DNA of 64,000 bases, taken from positions 163,191 through 227,190 of the forward strand of contig NZ_JAOQJU010000003.1 in the NCBI RefSeq assembly GCF_025567385.1, in the 5' to 3' direction. The DNA comes from Claveliimonas acetigenes. GTDB taxonomy: Bacteria > Bacillota > Clostridia > Lachnospirales > Lachnospiraceae. Below the pieces are notes generated by a model. The model ran no database searches and had not been told where the DNA came from. It saw nothing but the letters and a program-made list of their open reading frames with translations. This document shows positions 56,110 to 64,000 of the stretch, one piece after another (the stretch's first letter is position 1; the number at the start of each line of letters is the position of its first letter). The position numbers and the translations under genes are program-made.

Positions 56110-56138
56110 TCCAATACCTCCTGCCTATGTAATTTTCA

Positions 56139-56501
56139 CTAGAATTTCGAGTTTCTCCTGATCTCGTCAATCAAAACGTCCATTGTCCGCATCACGATCT
56201 CCTGTCCGTTTTTATCCAGCCGACGTATACGGCAAGCCATATGATAAAGCTGTTTTTCTTCCGGCGGTACCGCCGCTGTTTTCCCAAGCAGTGTGTTTAC
56301 GTCAGTCTTTAATGCTTCCGCGATTTTTTCAAACACCTCAATAGATGTTGCAGACTGACCACCTTCAATGCGGATTACCGTATTAACGCTGATCCCGGCT
56401 TTTTCCGCAAAATATTCCTGCGACCAACGAAGTTCCTGCCTGCGTTTCCTTATGCGTTCCCCTGTCTCCATTAACCCTTGCGAAACCACTCGACTACCCA
56501 A
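56139..56501 (-). CDS. XRE-family regulator (tandem paralogue)
   Basis: About 120 residues. A TTG at 56501 after AAGGAG is preferred, since the next residues then align with the GTG start of the neighbour; an ATG at 56555 is possible. HTH: LRWSQEYFAEKAGISVNTVIRIEGGQSATS. It lies 29 bases before the paralogue, a local duplication. Confidence 0.8.
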   Translation of the reverse strand: MGSRVVSQGLMETGERIRKRRQELRWSQEYFAEKAGISVNTVIRIEGGQSATSIEVFEKIAEALKTDVNTLLGKTAAVPPEEKQLYHMACRIRRLDKNGQEIVMRTMDVLIDEIRRNSKF

Positions 56502-56623
56502 TGCAATGTCTCCTTCCCTGCGATATTCTCCGTAGCTTTTCGCCATATGCCGCAAAACCAGCCTTTTTTAACTTTTGTTTTCCACCTCCAGAACCCACCA
56601 GCAACTTCCTCCGGATGCTTGGC

Positions 56624-56660
56624 AACGAAAAAACAGCCAAACCGGAGAGTTTCGCTGCTT
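56624..56660 (-). terminator. Terminator after the DUF6050 gene
   Basis: AGCAGCGAAAC and GTTTGGCTGTT pair on the minus strand and run into TTTTTTC. Confidence 0.6.
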
Positions 56661-56709
56661 TTTAGGAATATCTATTCACTTTTTATTCTTTCTGCCATTA
56701 CTAAAACAA

Positions 56710-57063
56710 TCATTCTGAAAATATTTTCTTACTCTTCCCGACTAACCGAAAGATACCCATACACACATACCGCACCAGATAAACGGCTGCCATAACCAAC
56801 CTCCATGCTAAAATCATACCACCGATCACACCGCCAATTAGCAGATTTATTACCAGTATACCTACTGTACCGCCGAGGTCAAACCCTTTCGGGATTACCC
56901 ACACAAACATCCGGTGTACGCCAAACGGAATCCCCATAAGTACCCACAATTTTAGATAATCGCAAACGCTATTTTCCACGCACAACGGATAAAATAACGC
57001 CGCCAGAAATATTGCTGCCACAACCGGGACAATCACTCTTTTTGTAAATTCATACACCATCAT
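56710..57063 (-). CDS. DUF6050-type integral membrane protein of mobile elements
   Basis: 117 residues from ATG 57063 (GGAGGTGGC), with four predicted helices (VIVPVVAAIFLAALFYPL, LWVLMGIPFGVH, VGILVINLLIGGVIGGMIL, VMAAVYLVRYV). It is found beside RepA in Clostridia conjugative and mobilisable elements. Function unknown. Starts two bases after the upstream stop. Confidence 0.7.
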   Translation of the reverse strand: MMVYEFTKRVIVPVVAAIFLAALFYPLCVENSVCDYLKLWVLMGIPFGVHRMFVWVIPKGFDLGGTVGILVINLLIGGVIGGMILAWRLVMAAVYLVRYVCMGIFRLVGKSKKIFSE

Positions 57064-57064
57064 A

Positions 57065-58031
57065 TCAGCCACCTCCATACAGGTCATGGTTCACTTCCGC
57101 CTGATAGTAATGGTTCATCGTCATTGTGGCGTTATAAAGCGTTGTCAGCAGATAAGCCTTGATATTCCCCACCTTTGCCGTATTTTTCTGCAGACTGAAC
57201 AGCACATACTCGATGTGCGAATAATCCAGCTTGATAAAGTGGCTCTTAACAAGCGTCACAGGTTTTTCTACCCCGGCAATCCGCAAGGTGCTGTCATCTG
57301 GCATCATCAGGACTTCCACGACCAACTCCACAAGTTCGTCCACCTCTTTGCTCTTGTGGCATGGGTACTCAATACGCTCCCGGATCAATTCCCGGTAAGC
57401 ATCCATTTTCCCTATCGCATCCATCCCATCCGAATGTCCTTCCACTTCTGCAGATAAGATTGGATTGGATAAGATTTTCTCAGTCTCACTCAGATCAGTC
57501 TCGTTAAACTCTGTATCACTGTAATCAGTCTCACTATATTCAGTCTTGTTAATATCAGTCTTATTAGAGTATGATTTTGGAACTTCTTGAAGTTTGATTT
57601 TCATACTTCTGCGTATTTTCGGCGTTTTCCGGCTGTTTTTCTTTTTTCTCCGGCTCCGGACAGTCCATAATCATAAAGTTTTTTACATAAATCACGTTCG
57701 GTTTTCCAAGCCCCAGCCGTTTCTTCTCAATTAGCCCGATCCCTTTTTCCGTATCAAGCTCTGCAATGTTCCGGCTTGCCTTCTGCCTTGCACAGCCAAG
57801 CAGTTCCATGATTTCCTCCACAGTGAAAATAATATATACCCGATCCTCTTCGTCAAACCAGCGGTTCTTGACGCTCAGGCTCATACGGTCCAGCATCAGA
57901 CCGTATAAAACCTTTGCCTCGCAAGAGAGTGACTTGAAGCATTCTGCTGTAAATAGTACCTTCGGTACGCGGTAAAAATGGTATTGTTCCGCTTCCATGC
58001 CCCGGAAATATTCAAACTGGATTTTCTGCAT
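57065..58031 (-). pseudogene. Replication initiator RepA (RepA_N plus DUF6017), split by a 1-base frameshift
   Basis: The N-terminal frame (ATG 58031) has the RepA_N domain (YHFYRVPKVLF, SLSCEAKVLYGLMLDRMSLS, EEIMELLGCARQKASRNI). The second frame (57604-57065) has the C-terminal DUF6017 domain (AYRELIRERIEYP, TLVKSHFIKLDYSHIEYVL, KAYLLTTLYNA). Removing one base of the A pair at 57587-57588 gives ENQTSEVPKSYSNKTD, the usual continuous form. The initiator starts plasmid-like replication of excised elements. The second part has its own ATG but a poor site. Confidence 0.8.
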
Positions 58032-58227
58032 CTGCCACACCCTCCCTCTGCTGTTTCTCTTTTTCTACTTCGTTCTCTATCTCTGCATAAACGCGAAAAT
58101 ATCTTTTTGTCCCCTTGTTCGCAAATGGTTCTGAAACTGATTTTACCTTTATTTCCTTATGCCGTTCCAGAAGTCCCTTAAACCATTGGATATCCTGAAC
58201 TGTCCCCTGCATCCTAATTTTCAGCAT
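58012..58227 (-). CDS. DUF3970-type protein
   Basis: About 71 residues from ATG 58227 (GGGAGG). Contains MLKIRMQGTVQDIQWFKGLL and RYFRVYAEIE, a single alpha/beta unit widespread next to RepA in Clostridia elements. Overlaps its neighbours by 14 and 20 bases. Function unknown. Confidence 0.75.
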   Translation of the reverse strand: MLKIRMQGTVQDIQWFKGLLERHKEIKVKSVSEPFANKGTKRYFRVYAEIENEVEKEKQQREGVADAENPV

Positions 58228-58687
58228 ACATATCCTCCCAATCCACATAAAAGCAATACTCTGGATAACGGATTTTGATTGCCTCCCAAAAGTACCTTGC
58301 GTAACCGCAGCAGAATAACTCTTCCACAGTGTAGCAACTCATTTCATGTAACTGCCCATCAGCATCCGAATCGTCATAACTATAGACACTCGGCGTACCG
58401 TTGCAGTACAGATTAAATGCCATCCGCACAATCTTCACGCTGCCGCTGGTCTGCCATCCATCCCGTAAGCACTCTGGCTTCACATTTCCCGACTTAAAAT
58501 CGTATATCTGTTTCACATGATCTCTTGTATCCCTGTCAATTCCAAGGCAATACACTAGTGCCCTGTGGTATACGTCCTGGTATCTGCACTTCTGCAGATA
58601 CTCCTTATAAAATTTTTCGTGTTCCCTGTTCTTGAAAATAATCGTGTGCGAATCTCTTTTGTTTGCTCTTGTCGCTGTGTCTGCCAT
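58214..58687 (-). CDS. DUF6075-type protein
   Basis: 157 residues from ATG 58687 (GGAGGAAACG). Wording such as NREHEKFYKEYLQKC, RALVYCLGIDRDTRDH and ALVxC...FNLYNG is typical of this element-borne family. No catalytic motif visible. First gene of the DUF6075-DUF3970-repA-DUF6050 run. Confidence 0.75.
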   Translation of the reverse strand: MADTATRANKRDSHTIIFKNREHEKFYKEYLQKCRYQDVYHRALVYCLGIDRDTRDHVKQIYDFKSGNVKPECLRDGWQTSGSVKIVRMAFNLYCNGTPSVYSYDDSDADGQLHEMSCYTVEELFCCGYARYFWEAIKIRYPEYCFYVDWEDMYAEN

Positions 58688-58888
58688 CTTCGTTTCCTCC
58701 AACTAAATTATTTTTTAATTTATGACCATAACAAAAAGGACACTTCCCTAAAATCGCTCTTAGAAAAATGTCCTTATCGTACAAAATATTCAGTTGAACT
58801 GACACGAGTTTATTTTATTATCGCTTATTTTCACCCGTTAAGAGAGTTTAATTTGTCGTACTTTTGTCGTACCTTACGGCTTCAAAGT

Positions 58889-58942
58889 CCGCAAACCCTT
58901 GATTTTACTGGCTTTATTTATCCAAAGTCTTCATCGTCGGGA
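58889..58942. repeat. att-like direct repeat, right copy
   Basis: Identical to the left copy for 31 bases (58889-58919) and for 14 bases at 58929-58942. On the minus strand both read ...FPTMK(S/T)LDK then stop, with the differing bases mostly at synonymous positions. TTGATGTCA-like boxes lie to its right (about 59050-59070), before the integrase. Confidence 0.7.
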
Positions 58943-59113
58943 ATTTTTTTGATTTTTCTTCATTACCCTTCGTGATGCTTCGCTGTGCTATTTCTATTAA
59001 ATTGTCTTCTCTTCATCACCATTCATGATGAATCATTGTCAAATCATATCTGTTGTCAATTTGATGTCATTTGGTTATTTCTGTTGTCAGATGAAAGGGT
59101 TCATAAGCCCTTC

Positions 59114-60349
59114 TTAAAATACATCCATTGTTGCAGCCAAATGTTCAAATGTTTCCTGTTTTTTCTCCTCTGTCGCTTCTGCATAGATATCCATAGTGGT
59201 CTGAATATCCTTATGCCCCATGATCGACTGGATTATTTTCAGGTTTGTTTCTCTTTCACAAAGCCTTGTGCAAAATGTGTGTCTCAAGCTGTGCGCTGAA
59301 AAATCCGGCAACAGCACCGGCTCCCGATGCTCTTTTTTTGCCTCTATTTCTTCTGTTGCGTTATAAGCAGATGAGATTCTCTTGATTGCTCGATTGACTG
59401 ACTGGGCATTCATTATATTTCCATAACGGTTACAGAAAACAAAGCCTGTCATTCCGTCAATCTCTGCATCTGTCCAGCCATTTTCTTTCTGCTCTTCCCA
59501 GATCATTTCAAAAGCATCTTTCACTGTATCCAACATGGGAATCGTACGCATTCCGGCTTCTGTTTTCGGCGTCGAAATGTGATTTTCCGATGCCCGGTCT
59601 TCTCCTACCGGATAATACGTCAGATTATGATTGATGCTGATAATCCGCTTCTCGTAATCAATGTCTTCCCATCGAAGCCCTAAAACTTCTCCAATCCGGC
59701 ACCCGGTTCCAAGAAAAATCGTAAAAATCGGCCACCAGTGAAAATAAATCGGATGCGCAGCAATATATTCCATAAATGCTCTCTGCTGTGGAATTGTCAG
59801 TGCATGTCTCACACCGGTCTTCATGCCTAAGTTTTTCTTTAATTCTGCCATGACTCCATCCGTAGGATTTTTTCTGATAATGTCATCCCTTACAGCCAGT
59901 TGAAAAGTTGGATGCAATAACGTATGAATGGTTTCCAATGTGTTAATCTTCAGTTCCTGCTTCTTGGTCAAATGATTATAGAACTGCACCACATCAGAAT
60001 ACTTAATCTCTGCTATATTCCGCTTTCCAAATGTATCCCGGATAAATCGGTCATACATATAAAGATAATTACTCTTGGTCGTTGGTTTCAGATTGTTTTT
60101 GAGACTCATGTAGCGGTCAAATACAAAATTTACTGTAGCCTTTCCGGCAACATAAATATCCAGACCGTCCATCTGGTCTTTCATGAGCTGTGCTTCTTTT
60201 TCTCGAAGCGTTACAAGGTCTTGTGCATAAACATACTTACGTCTTCCAAGGGGATCTGTATAAGTATATACATACCTCTCATCGGAACGTCTCTGTGATT
60301 CACCTTTCCGCAAGACTCTGCCTCGCAGATCTTTTCTTGTCTGTGCCAT
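59114..60349 (-). CDS. int: Tyrosine integrase
   Basis: 411 residues: an arm-binding N-terminus (RVLRKGESQRRSDERYVYTY), a SAM-like core-binding domain and the catalytic domain with Arg in FLGTGCRIGEVLGLRW, His-x-x-Arg in SAHSLRHTFCTRL, His in IMGHKDIQTTMDIY and the following Tyr. Its 3' end faces the att-like repeat 170 bases away, as in Tn916-like elements. Followed upstream by RHH and excisionase-like genes. Confidence 0.95.
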   Translation of the reverse strand: MAQTRKDLRGRVLRKGESQRRSDERYVYTYTDPLGRRKYVYAQDLVTLREKEAQLMKDQMDGLDIYVAGKATVNFVFDRYMSLKNNLKPTTKSNYLYMYDRFIRDTFGKRNIAEIKYSDVVQFYNHLTKKQELKINTLETIHTLLHPTFQLAVRDDIIRKNPTDGVMAELKKNLGMKTGVRHALTIPQQRAFMEYIAAHPIYFHWWPIFTIFLGTGCRIGEVLGLRWEDIDYEKRIISINHNLTYYPVGEDRASENHISTPKTEAGMRTIPMLDTVKDAFEMIWEEQKENGWTDAEIDGMTGFVFCNRYGNIMNAQSVNRAIKRISSAYNATEEIEAKKEHREPVLLPDFSAHSLRHTFCTRLCERETNLKIIQSIMGHKDIQTTMDIYAEATEEKKQETFEHLAATMDVF

Positions 60350-60384
60350 ATAAAATCCTCCTTCAATAAAGGAAGGACTTCATG

Positions 60385-60555
60385 TTATTCAGGTCTGTTC
60401 AAAATTCTTTCCAGTCCCTGCAGGACAACTTCTGTCACAGTCATTTTGTGCTTTCCGGCATAATCGCAGATACGCTTATACATAGAATCTTCCACCCGGA
60501 TACTCAATACTTTCTTTTTTACATTTTCCGACTTTGGTCTTCCTGTCTTCGCCAT
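60385..60555 (-). CDS. Small ribbon-helix-helix protein
   Basis: 56 residues from ATG 60555. KKVLSIRVEDSMYKRICDYAGKHKMTVTEVVLQGLERIL is read as a CopG/Arc-type RHH over positions 18-53. It lies 35 bases before the integrase and probably regulates or assists recombination. Confidence 0.7.
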   Translation of the reverse strand: MAKTGRPKSENVKKKVLSIRVEDSMYKRICDYAGKHKMTVTEVVLQGLERILNRPE

Positions 60556-60645
60556 ATCTGTTCTTATTCCTCCACATCTTCATTATAGTTTTCGTATGAC
60601 GAAAAGTCAATCCCTGTTTTTCGTCCTTCCACAATTTTTTCTTCC

Positions 60646-60855
60646 CTACGCAATCCGGAATGTCTCCAGATACTTTTCAAATATCTCACAGTTTACAAGG
60701 GCAACCTTGTCAATCTTATACACTGCTTTGGCTTCTTTCGCCAGCTCCTGGAATTTCGTCAGCCCAATGCTGTAAAGCTCTGCCCCTTCCTGATAACGGA
60801 CGAATTTCTTTGCTATTTTCTTTGTTTTCTCTACATCTTTACGTGCATATCCCAT
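60646..60855 (-). CDS. DUF6462-type excisionase-like protein
   Basis: About 69 residues from ATG 60855 (GGAGGTGCG). Contains RYQEGAELYSIGLTKFQELAKEA and VYKIDKVALVN, the winged-HTH pattern of small element-borne proteins often upstream of the integrase. A directionality factor is inferred. Confidence 0.7.
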   Translation of the reverse strand: MGYARKDVEKTKKIAKKFVRYQEGAELYSIGLTKFQELAKEAKAVYKIDKVALVNCEIFEKYLETFRIA

Positions 60856-60945
60856 ACACCGCACCTCCTTTTCTGCATGAAAAAAGCAGCTAACCTATTT
60901 TTCATAGACTAACTGCTCGTGTTAAGTTCCATATTCAGTTTTATT

Positions 60946-61314
60946 CTACAAATCCGACAGTGAAATTCGGTCGTATGCGCCATTTTTCTTATCTTCCGGG
61001 TGTGGCTCCAATCCAATAATTGTAATATCTTTCTGGTCTGGTCCATAAACCCAGTACATTCTCATTGCGCCACTGGTTTTATTTTCCAGATAAGATTGCC
61101 ACACTTTCATTCCGTAACGTCTGGATAATGGCTCTATTTCATGGGTTTGAAGACTCGGATAACCCGGATCAGCCGACAACAGCTTTAAAGCCTTTCCCCA
61201 TTTTTTATACAACTGTTCTTCCTTCTTTTTTATATTACCGGAACGATATTTCTCCTGCAGATCTAACCAAAGTTCCTGCATTTCAGGAATTCCCATTCGT
61301 ATATTAAAATTCAT
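60946..61314 (-). CDS. RelE/ParE-like toxin
   Basis: 122 residues with KKWGKALKLLSADPGYPSL and MRMYWVYGPDQKDITIIGLEPHPE, the RelE-like barrel with basic residues. It lies 12 bases after the antitoxin-like gene. Probable mRNA interferase; activity not shown. Confidence 0.65.
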   Translation of the reverse strand: MNFNIRMGIPEMQELWLDLQEKYRSGNIKKKEEQLYKKWGKALKLLSADPGYPSLQTHEIEPLSRRYGMKVWQSYLENKTSGAMRMYWVYGPDQKDITIIGLEPHPEDKKNGAYDRISLSDL

Positions 61315-61326
61315 CTCTCATTCCTT

Positions 61327-61566
61327 TTAAAAATCTGACAGGTCAATAGCCTGGGAAACATCGCCTCTTTTAAAATTGCTTACTGCACGATCCATATCTG
61401 CCAGAGTTCTGGCTGAAATGCACTCTGGCACTGCCAGTTCCCGAGGTTCCAGAATAATGCAGCCATTTCCATATTCTTTTACATTATAATACTGATAAGC
61501 AGCTCCTCTGAGAGTAATTCTTTTTTTGTTATCCAGATGGGCAACATAATCTTTCATTGCTTCCAT
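61327..61566 (-). CDS. Antitoxin of the RelE-like pair
   Basis: About 79 residues from ATG 61566 (GGAGGTGTTG). ITLRGAAYQYYNVKEYGNGCIILEP looks like an AbrB/SpoVT-type DNA-binding fold; the tail FKRGDVSQAIDLSDF would bind the toxin. Has its own promoter and operator. Confidence 0.65.
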   Translation of the reverse strand: MEAMKDYVAHLDNKKRITLRGAAYQYYNVKEYGNGCIILEPRELAVPECISARTLADMDRAVSNFKRGDVSQAIDLSDF

Positions 61567-61594
61567 TATCAACACCTCCTACGCAAGCATTTGT

Positions 61595-61648
61595 GTGGGA
61601 AATCCCACCTCTTATTATTATAATACGCTTTTCTATATTATCTGTCAA
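61595..61648 (-). promoter_or_regulatory. Promoter and operator of the toxin-antitoxin pair
   Basis: TTGACA (61648-61643), 17 bases, TATTAT (61625-61620). A palindrome GTGGGA-AA-TCCCAC (61595-61608) stands between the -10 and the ribosome site, fitting autorepression by the antitoxin. Confidence 0.7.
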
Positions 61649-61759
61649 TCTACTTTTACTTACTCCTGATACTTGAAAGTATTCATGCACCGGCAGACGG
61701 CAGGTGGCAGATAGGGTATCTATAAAAATCTGTATTTGCTTCGATGACTCTGCCACCCA

Positions 61760-62120
61760 TCATTCTTTTAATCGAATACTATTCTCCTGCTTTTCATTTA
61801 CTTGGTACTCCAACTCATTCTTCATTCGGCTTCTCACATCACGCATTGTCCTCCCGGATATTCCCTGCTCCTTTGCCTTTTCGTCTAATTCCCTGATTGA
61901 AATTTCTTTTTTATCAGCAAGCAGTTCCCTGATCAATTTTCTCCCTCGCTCCAGCTTTGTTTCTGTTGCTTTTCCTTCTTTTCCATCTAACAATTCATCT
62001 GCGGAAATCTCATAAGCTCCCACCCATCGAAATCCTTCTTCGTCTCCCAGTTTAAATGCCATTGTCTCCCCTGGTGGCGCTAGCGAGCTTTTTTCATGAA
62101 TCAACACCCTTGTGGTTGGA
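61760..62120 (-). pseudogene. 3' remnant of an AAA-type replication ATPase, cut by the IS
   Basis: The frame reads in from the IS boundary (PPTTRVLIHEKSSLAPPGE) and ends at 61760. VLIHEKSSLAPPGETMAF and the HTH-like tail (EISIRELDEKAKEQGISGRTMRDV) resemble the C-terminus of RepA/DnaB-like ATPases in mobile elements. The 5' part is missing, removed or separated by the insertion. Confidence 0.6.
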
Positions 62121-64000
62121 GGTACTGTAAAGTTTTACAGTCCTATTTTTCTTTAAAACCTTATATTTTCAAGGCATTCATCACTTTTGCAAATAAAAAA
62201 GCAATGACCCCCTTTTTTCGTATATAATGTAATCACCACAAAAACAAAATACGAAAGGTAAATCATTGCTTATGGATAACATTATACTCTATTTACTTAC
62301 TATCATTCAAGAACAATACAACACTATTTGCTGGCTTATTCTCTTTATCTGCAGATACATTCCTCTCAAACAGTGGGCTCATGATGAGATCCACAGCCCC
62401 AAATACCAGAAATTCCTCACGGATAAGCTGCCTGTCATTAAGCCTTTCATCAAACAAGACTGGCTGCTCTGGAACGAGTATTACCGGCTTCGCTACGGCA
62501 AAGCAGTTAAACCTGTCAAAACTCAAAATGGCAAGACCCGCACTGTCCCTGAAGATACCGTATGTCCCCTCTGCGGTGCTCCGCATGAGTACCTCTATGA
62601 TAACTCCGGTGGTCGCGGTCAATTCAAATGCAAGATCTGCGGTCAAACCTTTGTCAACGGTGAGAAAGTAACGACTCCTCTAAAACTCCAGTGCCCCTAC
62701 TGCGGCCATGCCCTGCAGCCGGTCAAAGACCGTAAACATTTCCGTGTCCACAAATGCGTCAATGACAACTGCTCCTATTACAAACGGAACCTGAAAAAGC
62801 TTCCGAAAAAGCTTCCAAAATCAGAATACTGGAAGTACAAGCTGCGGTATCTCTACCGGGAGTTCTCCGTGAACTTCTTCGATATGGATCTGAATCAGCT
62901 CCCCAAATGGGCAACCTCTTTCAAGTATAAAAAGAACAATGCCTATATCATGGGATTATGCCTCACCTACCGGGTGAACCTCAAGCTGTCTCTCCGCCAA
63001 ACTGTACAAGCCCTGAAAGAAATCCATGGAATTGAAATCTCACACACCATGGTAAACAACTATGCCAAAACTGCTGCTGTCCTCATACGGCCTTTCGTGG
63101 ATTCCTATGACTACAATCCTTCCCATGAACTGGCTGCCGATGAAACTTACATAAAAATCAAAGGCGTGAAGTCCTATGTCTGGCTCATCATGGACGCAGT
63201 ATCCCGTTCTATCCTGGGATATCAGGTCTCAACCTCCAGAGATGTCGGTCCCTGCATCCTTACCATGCGTATGGCATTTGACAAGTTTAAGGAATTCCCC
63301 GGCAAAGCCCTGAAATTTATCGCGGATGGTTATAGTGCCTATCCACTTGCTGCCCAACAGTTTAAGCTCGAAAAGGATTGGGACGTCTTCATCACCCAGG
63401 TCATCGGTCTTACAAATGACGATGAAGTGTCGAAAAAATTCCGTCCGTTCAAGCAGCTCATTGAGCGCCTGAACCGTACCTTCAAGGAATCCTACCGCAT
63501 TACCTGTGGGTATGGGACGGAAGATGGTGCTGTCCACAGCATTTCTCTTTGGGTCGCTTATTATAATTTCCTGCGTCCCCATGAGATATCCGGCGGCAAA
63601 GAACCACTGAACAAAGTGGAGCTTTTGGAAGGTGCCGGGAACATGCCCGGAAAATGGCAGCTTCTCATCTACCTGGGCCAGCAGACAATCCTGAAACAGC
63701 AGAGCGAAGCCTCTATCTGTTCTTAGATTCCGAGCCGAAGGTAAAATATCCAGCCACCAGAACCAGCGGTTCTGGCTCTGCCCTTGATGGCACGCAAAAA
63801 CAATGCTATAATGCTGTGAATTAGACGGAGAAACCTATCTGTTCTTGAGTTCTTCGCCGTCGGTAAGACGTTCAGAGCATTGTTTTGGTGTGCCGTCAAG
63901 GGTGGTGGACACCGCCAAAAGCTAATATATCTGCAATTTTCAAGGTTCCGATGGAGCCATTTTTTCAGCTCCATTTTTTCATAGACTACTTTACACTACC
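62121..64000 (+). mobile_element. IS element with zinc-finger DDE transposase
   Basis: Left end GGTACTGTAAAGT (62121) and right end, reverse complement GGTAGTGTAAAGT (ending at 64000), are inverted repeats matching 12 of 13. The element is about 1880 bases and its right end is the last base of the window. The target duplication cannot be checked. Downstream of the transposase (63727-63984) a 25-base inverted repeat (63783-63807 with 63876-63900, 22 matches) and a repeated CTGTTCTT(A/G)G phrase are unexplained. Confidence 0.75.
62272..63726 (+). CDS. DDE transposase with N-terminal zinc fingers (IS6/IS240-like)
   Basis: 484 residues from ATG 62272. N-terminal CPLCGAPHEY...CKICGQ and CPYCGHALQ...CVNDNC zinc fingers, then an HTH and the catalytic core: Asp in ELAADETYIKIKG, Asp in FIADGYSAYP, Glu in NRTFKESYR. 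WLIMDAVSRSILGYQVS is the usual IS240-core wording. It mobilises the IS and is intact. Confidence 0.85.
   Translation: MDNIILYLLTIIQEQYNTICWLILFICRYIPLKQWAHDEIHSPKYQKFLTDKLPVIKPFIKQDWLLWNEYYRLRYGKAVKPVKTQNGKTRTVPEDTVCPLCGAPHEYLYDNSGGRGQFKCKICGQTFVNGEKVTTPLKLQCPYCGHALQPVKDRKHFRVHKCVNDNCSYYKRNLKKLPKKLPKSEYWKYKLRYLYREFSVNFFDMDLNQLPKWATSFKYKKNNAYIMGLCLTYRVNLKLSLRQTVQALKEIHGIEISHTMVNNYAKTAAVLIRPFVDSYDYNPSHELAADETYIKIKGVKSYVWLIMDAVSRSILGYQVSTSRDVGPCILTMRMAFDKFKEFPGKALKFIADGYSAYPLAAQQFKLEKDWDVFITQVIGLTNDDEVSKKFRPFKQLIERLNRTFKESYRITCGYGTEDGAVHSISLWVAYYNFLRPHEISGGKEPLNKVELLEGAGNMPGKWQLLIYLGQQTILKQQSEASICS

Noticed and set aside
61529..61756. A 75-codon minus frame upstream of the antitoxin
   Set aside because: It covers the toxin-antitoxin promoter and operator and has no family resemblance.
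63723..63974. An 83-codon minus frame at the IS end
   Set aside because: It crosses the structured IS tail and shows no protein features.

Overview
The window looks like a chromosomal segment of an anaerobic gut Firmicute of the Lachnospiraceae type. The reasons are the family resemblance of nearly every protein, AGGAGG-type ribosome binding sites, TTGACA/TATAAT promoters, a CIRCE-controlled Hsp20 and Clostridia-type mobile genes (TnpV, MobC, RepA_N). Species cannot be named from the sequence alone.

Layout. 1-6.9 kb: the 5' part of a giant secreted protein built of InlB/Listeria-Bacteroides-type repeats, minus strand, running off the left edge. 7.1-10.7 kb: a signalling island with two LytTR response regulators flanking one AgrC/LytS-like kinase. 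The kinase is out of frame by one base in a run of eight G (coding strand), so it is either phase-variable or broken. 10.7-12.8 kb: a membrane-anchored FKBP-type prolyl isomerase and a small alarmone synthetase. 12.9-20.7 kb: a complete sialic-acid/amino-sugar pathway (nanE, nanA, SSS transporter, yhcH/nanQ, nanK, RpiR regulator, nagA, and divergent nagB). Neu5Ac enters, is cleaved to ManNAc, phosphorylated, epimerised to GlcNAc-6-P, deacetylated and deaminated to fructose-6-P. Paired TGAAA-type palindromes over the nan promoter suggest repression by the RpiR protein. 20.7-28.6 kb: a YbaK-type editing protein with a structured leader, tRNA-Gly, Hsp20 under a CIRCE operator, a BlaI/BlaR1-controlled FtsX-type ABC system, and a six-tRNA operon (Pro, Gly, Arg, His, Gln, Lys). 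28.9-39.4 kb: a potassium operon combining KdpABC, KtrAB and KdpDE, led by an unknown small membrane protein. 39.5-43.1 kb: CFA synthase, an MFS transporter and a LysR regulator.

43.1-64 kb is a patchwork of mobile DNA. It holds a relaxase-like scrap, an HTH/zinc-ribbon regulator, an HNH endonuclease and phage-like debris. A 13.8-kb segment follows between two att-like direct repeats (45047 and 58889). This segment carries efflux genes (two ABC exporter halves, two MATE proteins, two MarR regulators, a cytidylate-kinase-like protein) and mobilisation/replication genes (oriT-like hairpin, mobC, GNAT toxin-antitoxin, TnpV, two XRE regulators, DUF6050, RepA, DUF3970, DUF6075). Beyond the right repeat lie a tyrosine integrase, an RHH protein, a DUF6462 excisionase-like protein, a RelE-like toxin-antitoxin pair and a truncated AAA ATPase. 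The ATPase is cut by an IS whose right terminal repeat coincides with the last base of the window. Decay is visible throughout: frameshifts in the GNAT toxin and RepA, a 5'-truncated ABC half-exporter, no relaxase after mobC.

The most interesting unexplained structure is a duplicated intergenic RNA-like motif (48640-48722 and 51256-51343, minus strand). It lies between efflux genes and has a conserved framework, a variable stem that keeps a CGCA loop, and mutually exclusive hairpins ending in an intrinsic terminator, as expected of an attenuator or riboswitch. A different structured leader with a terminator precedes the plus-strand MATE gene at 52091.
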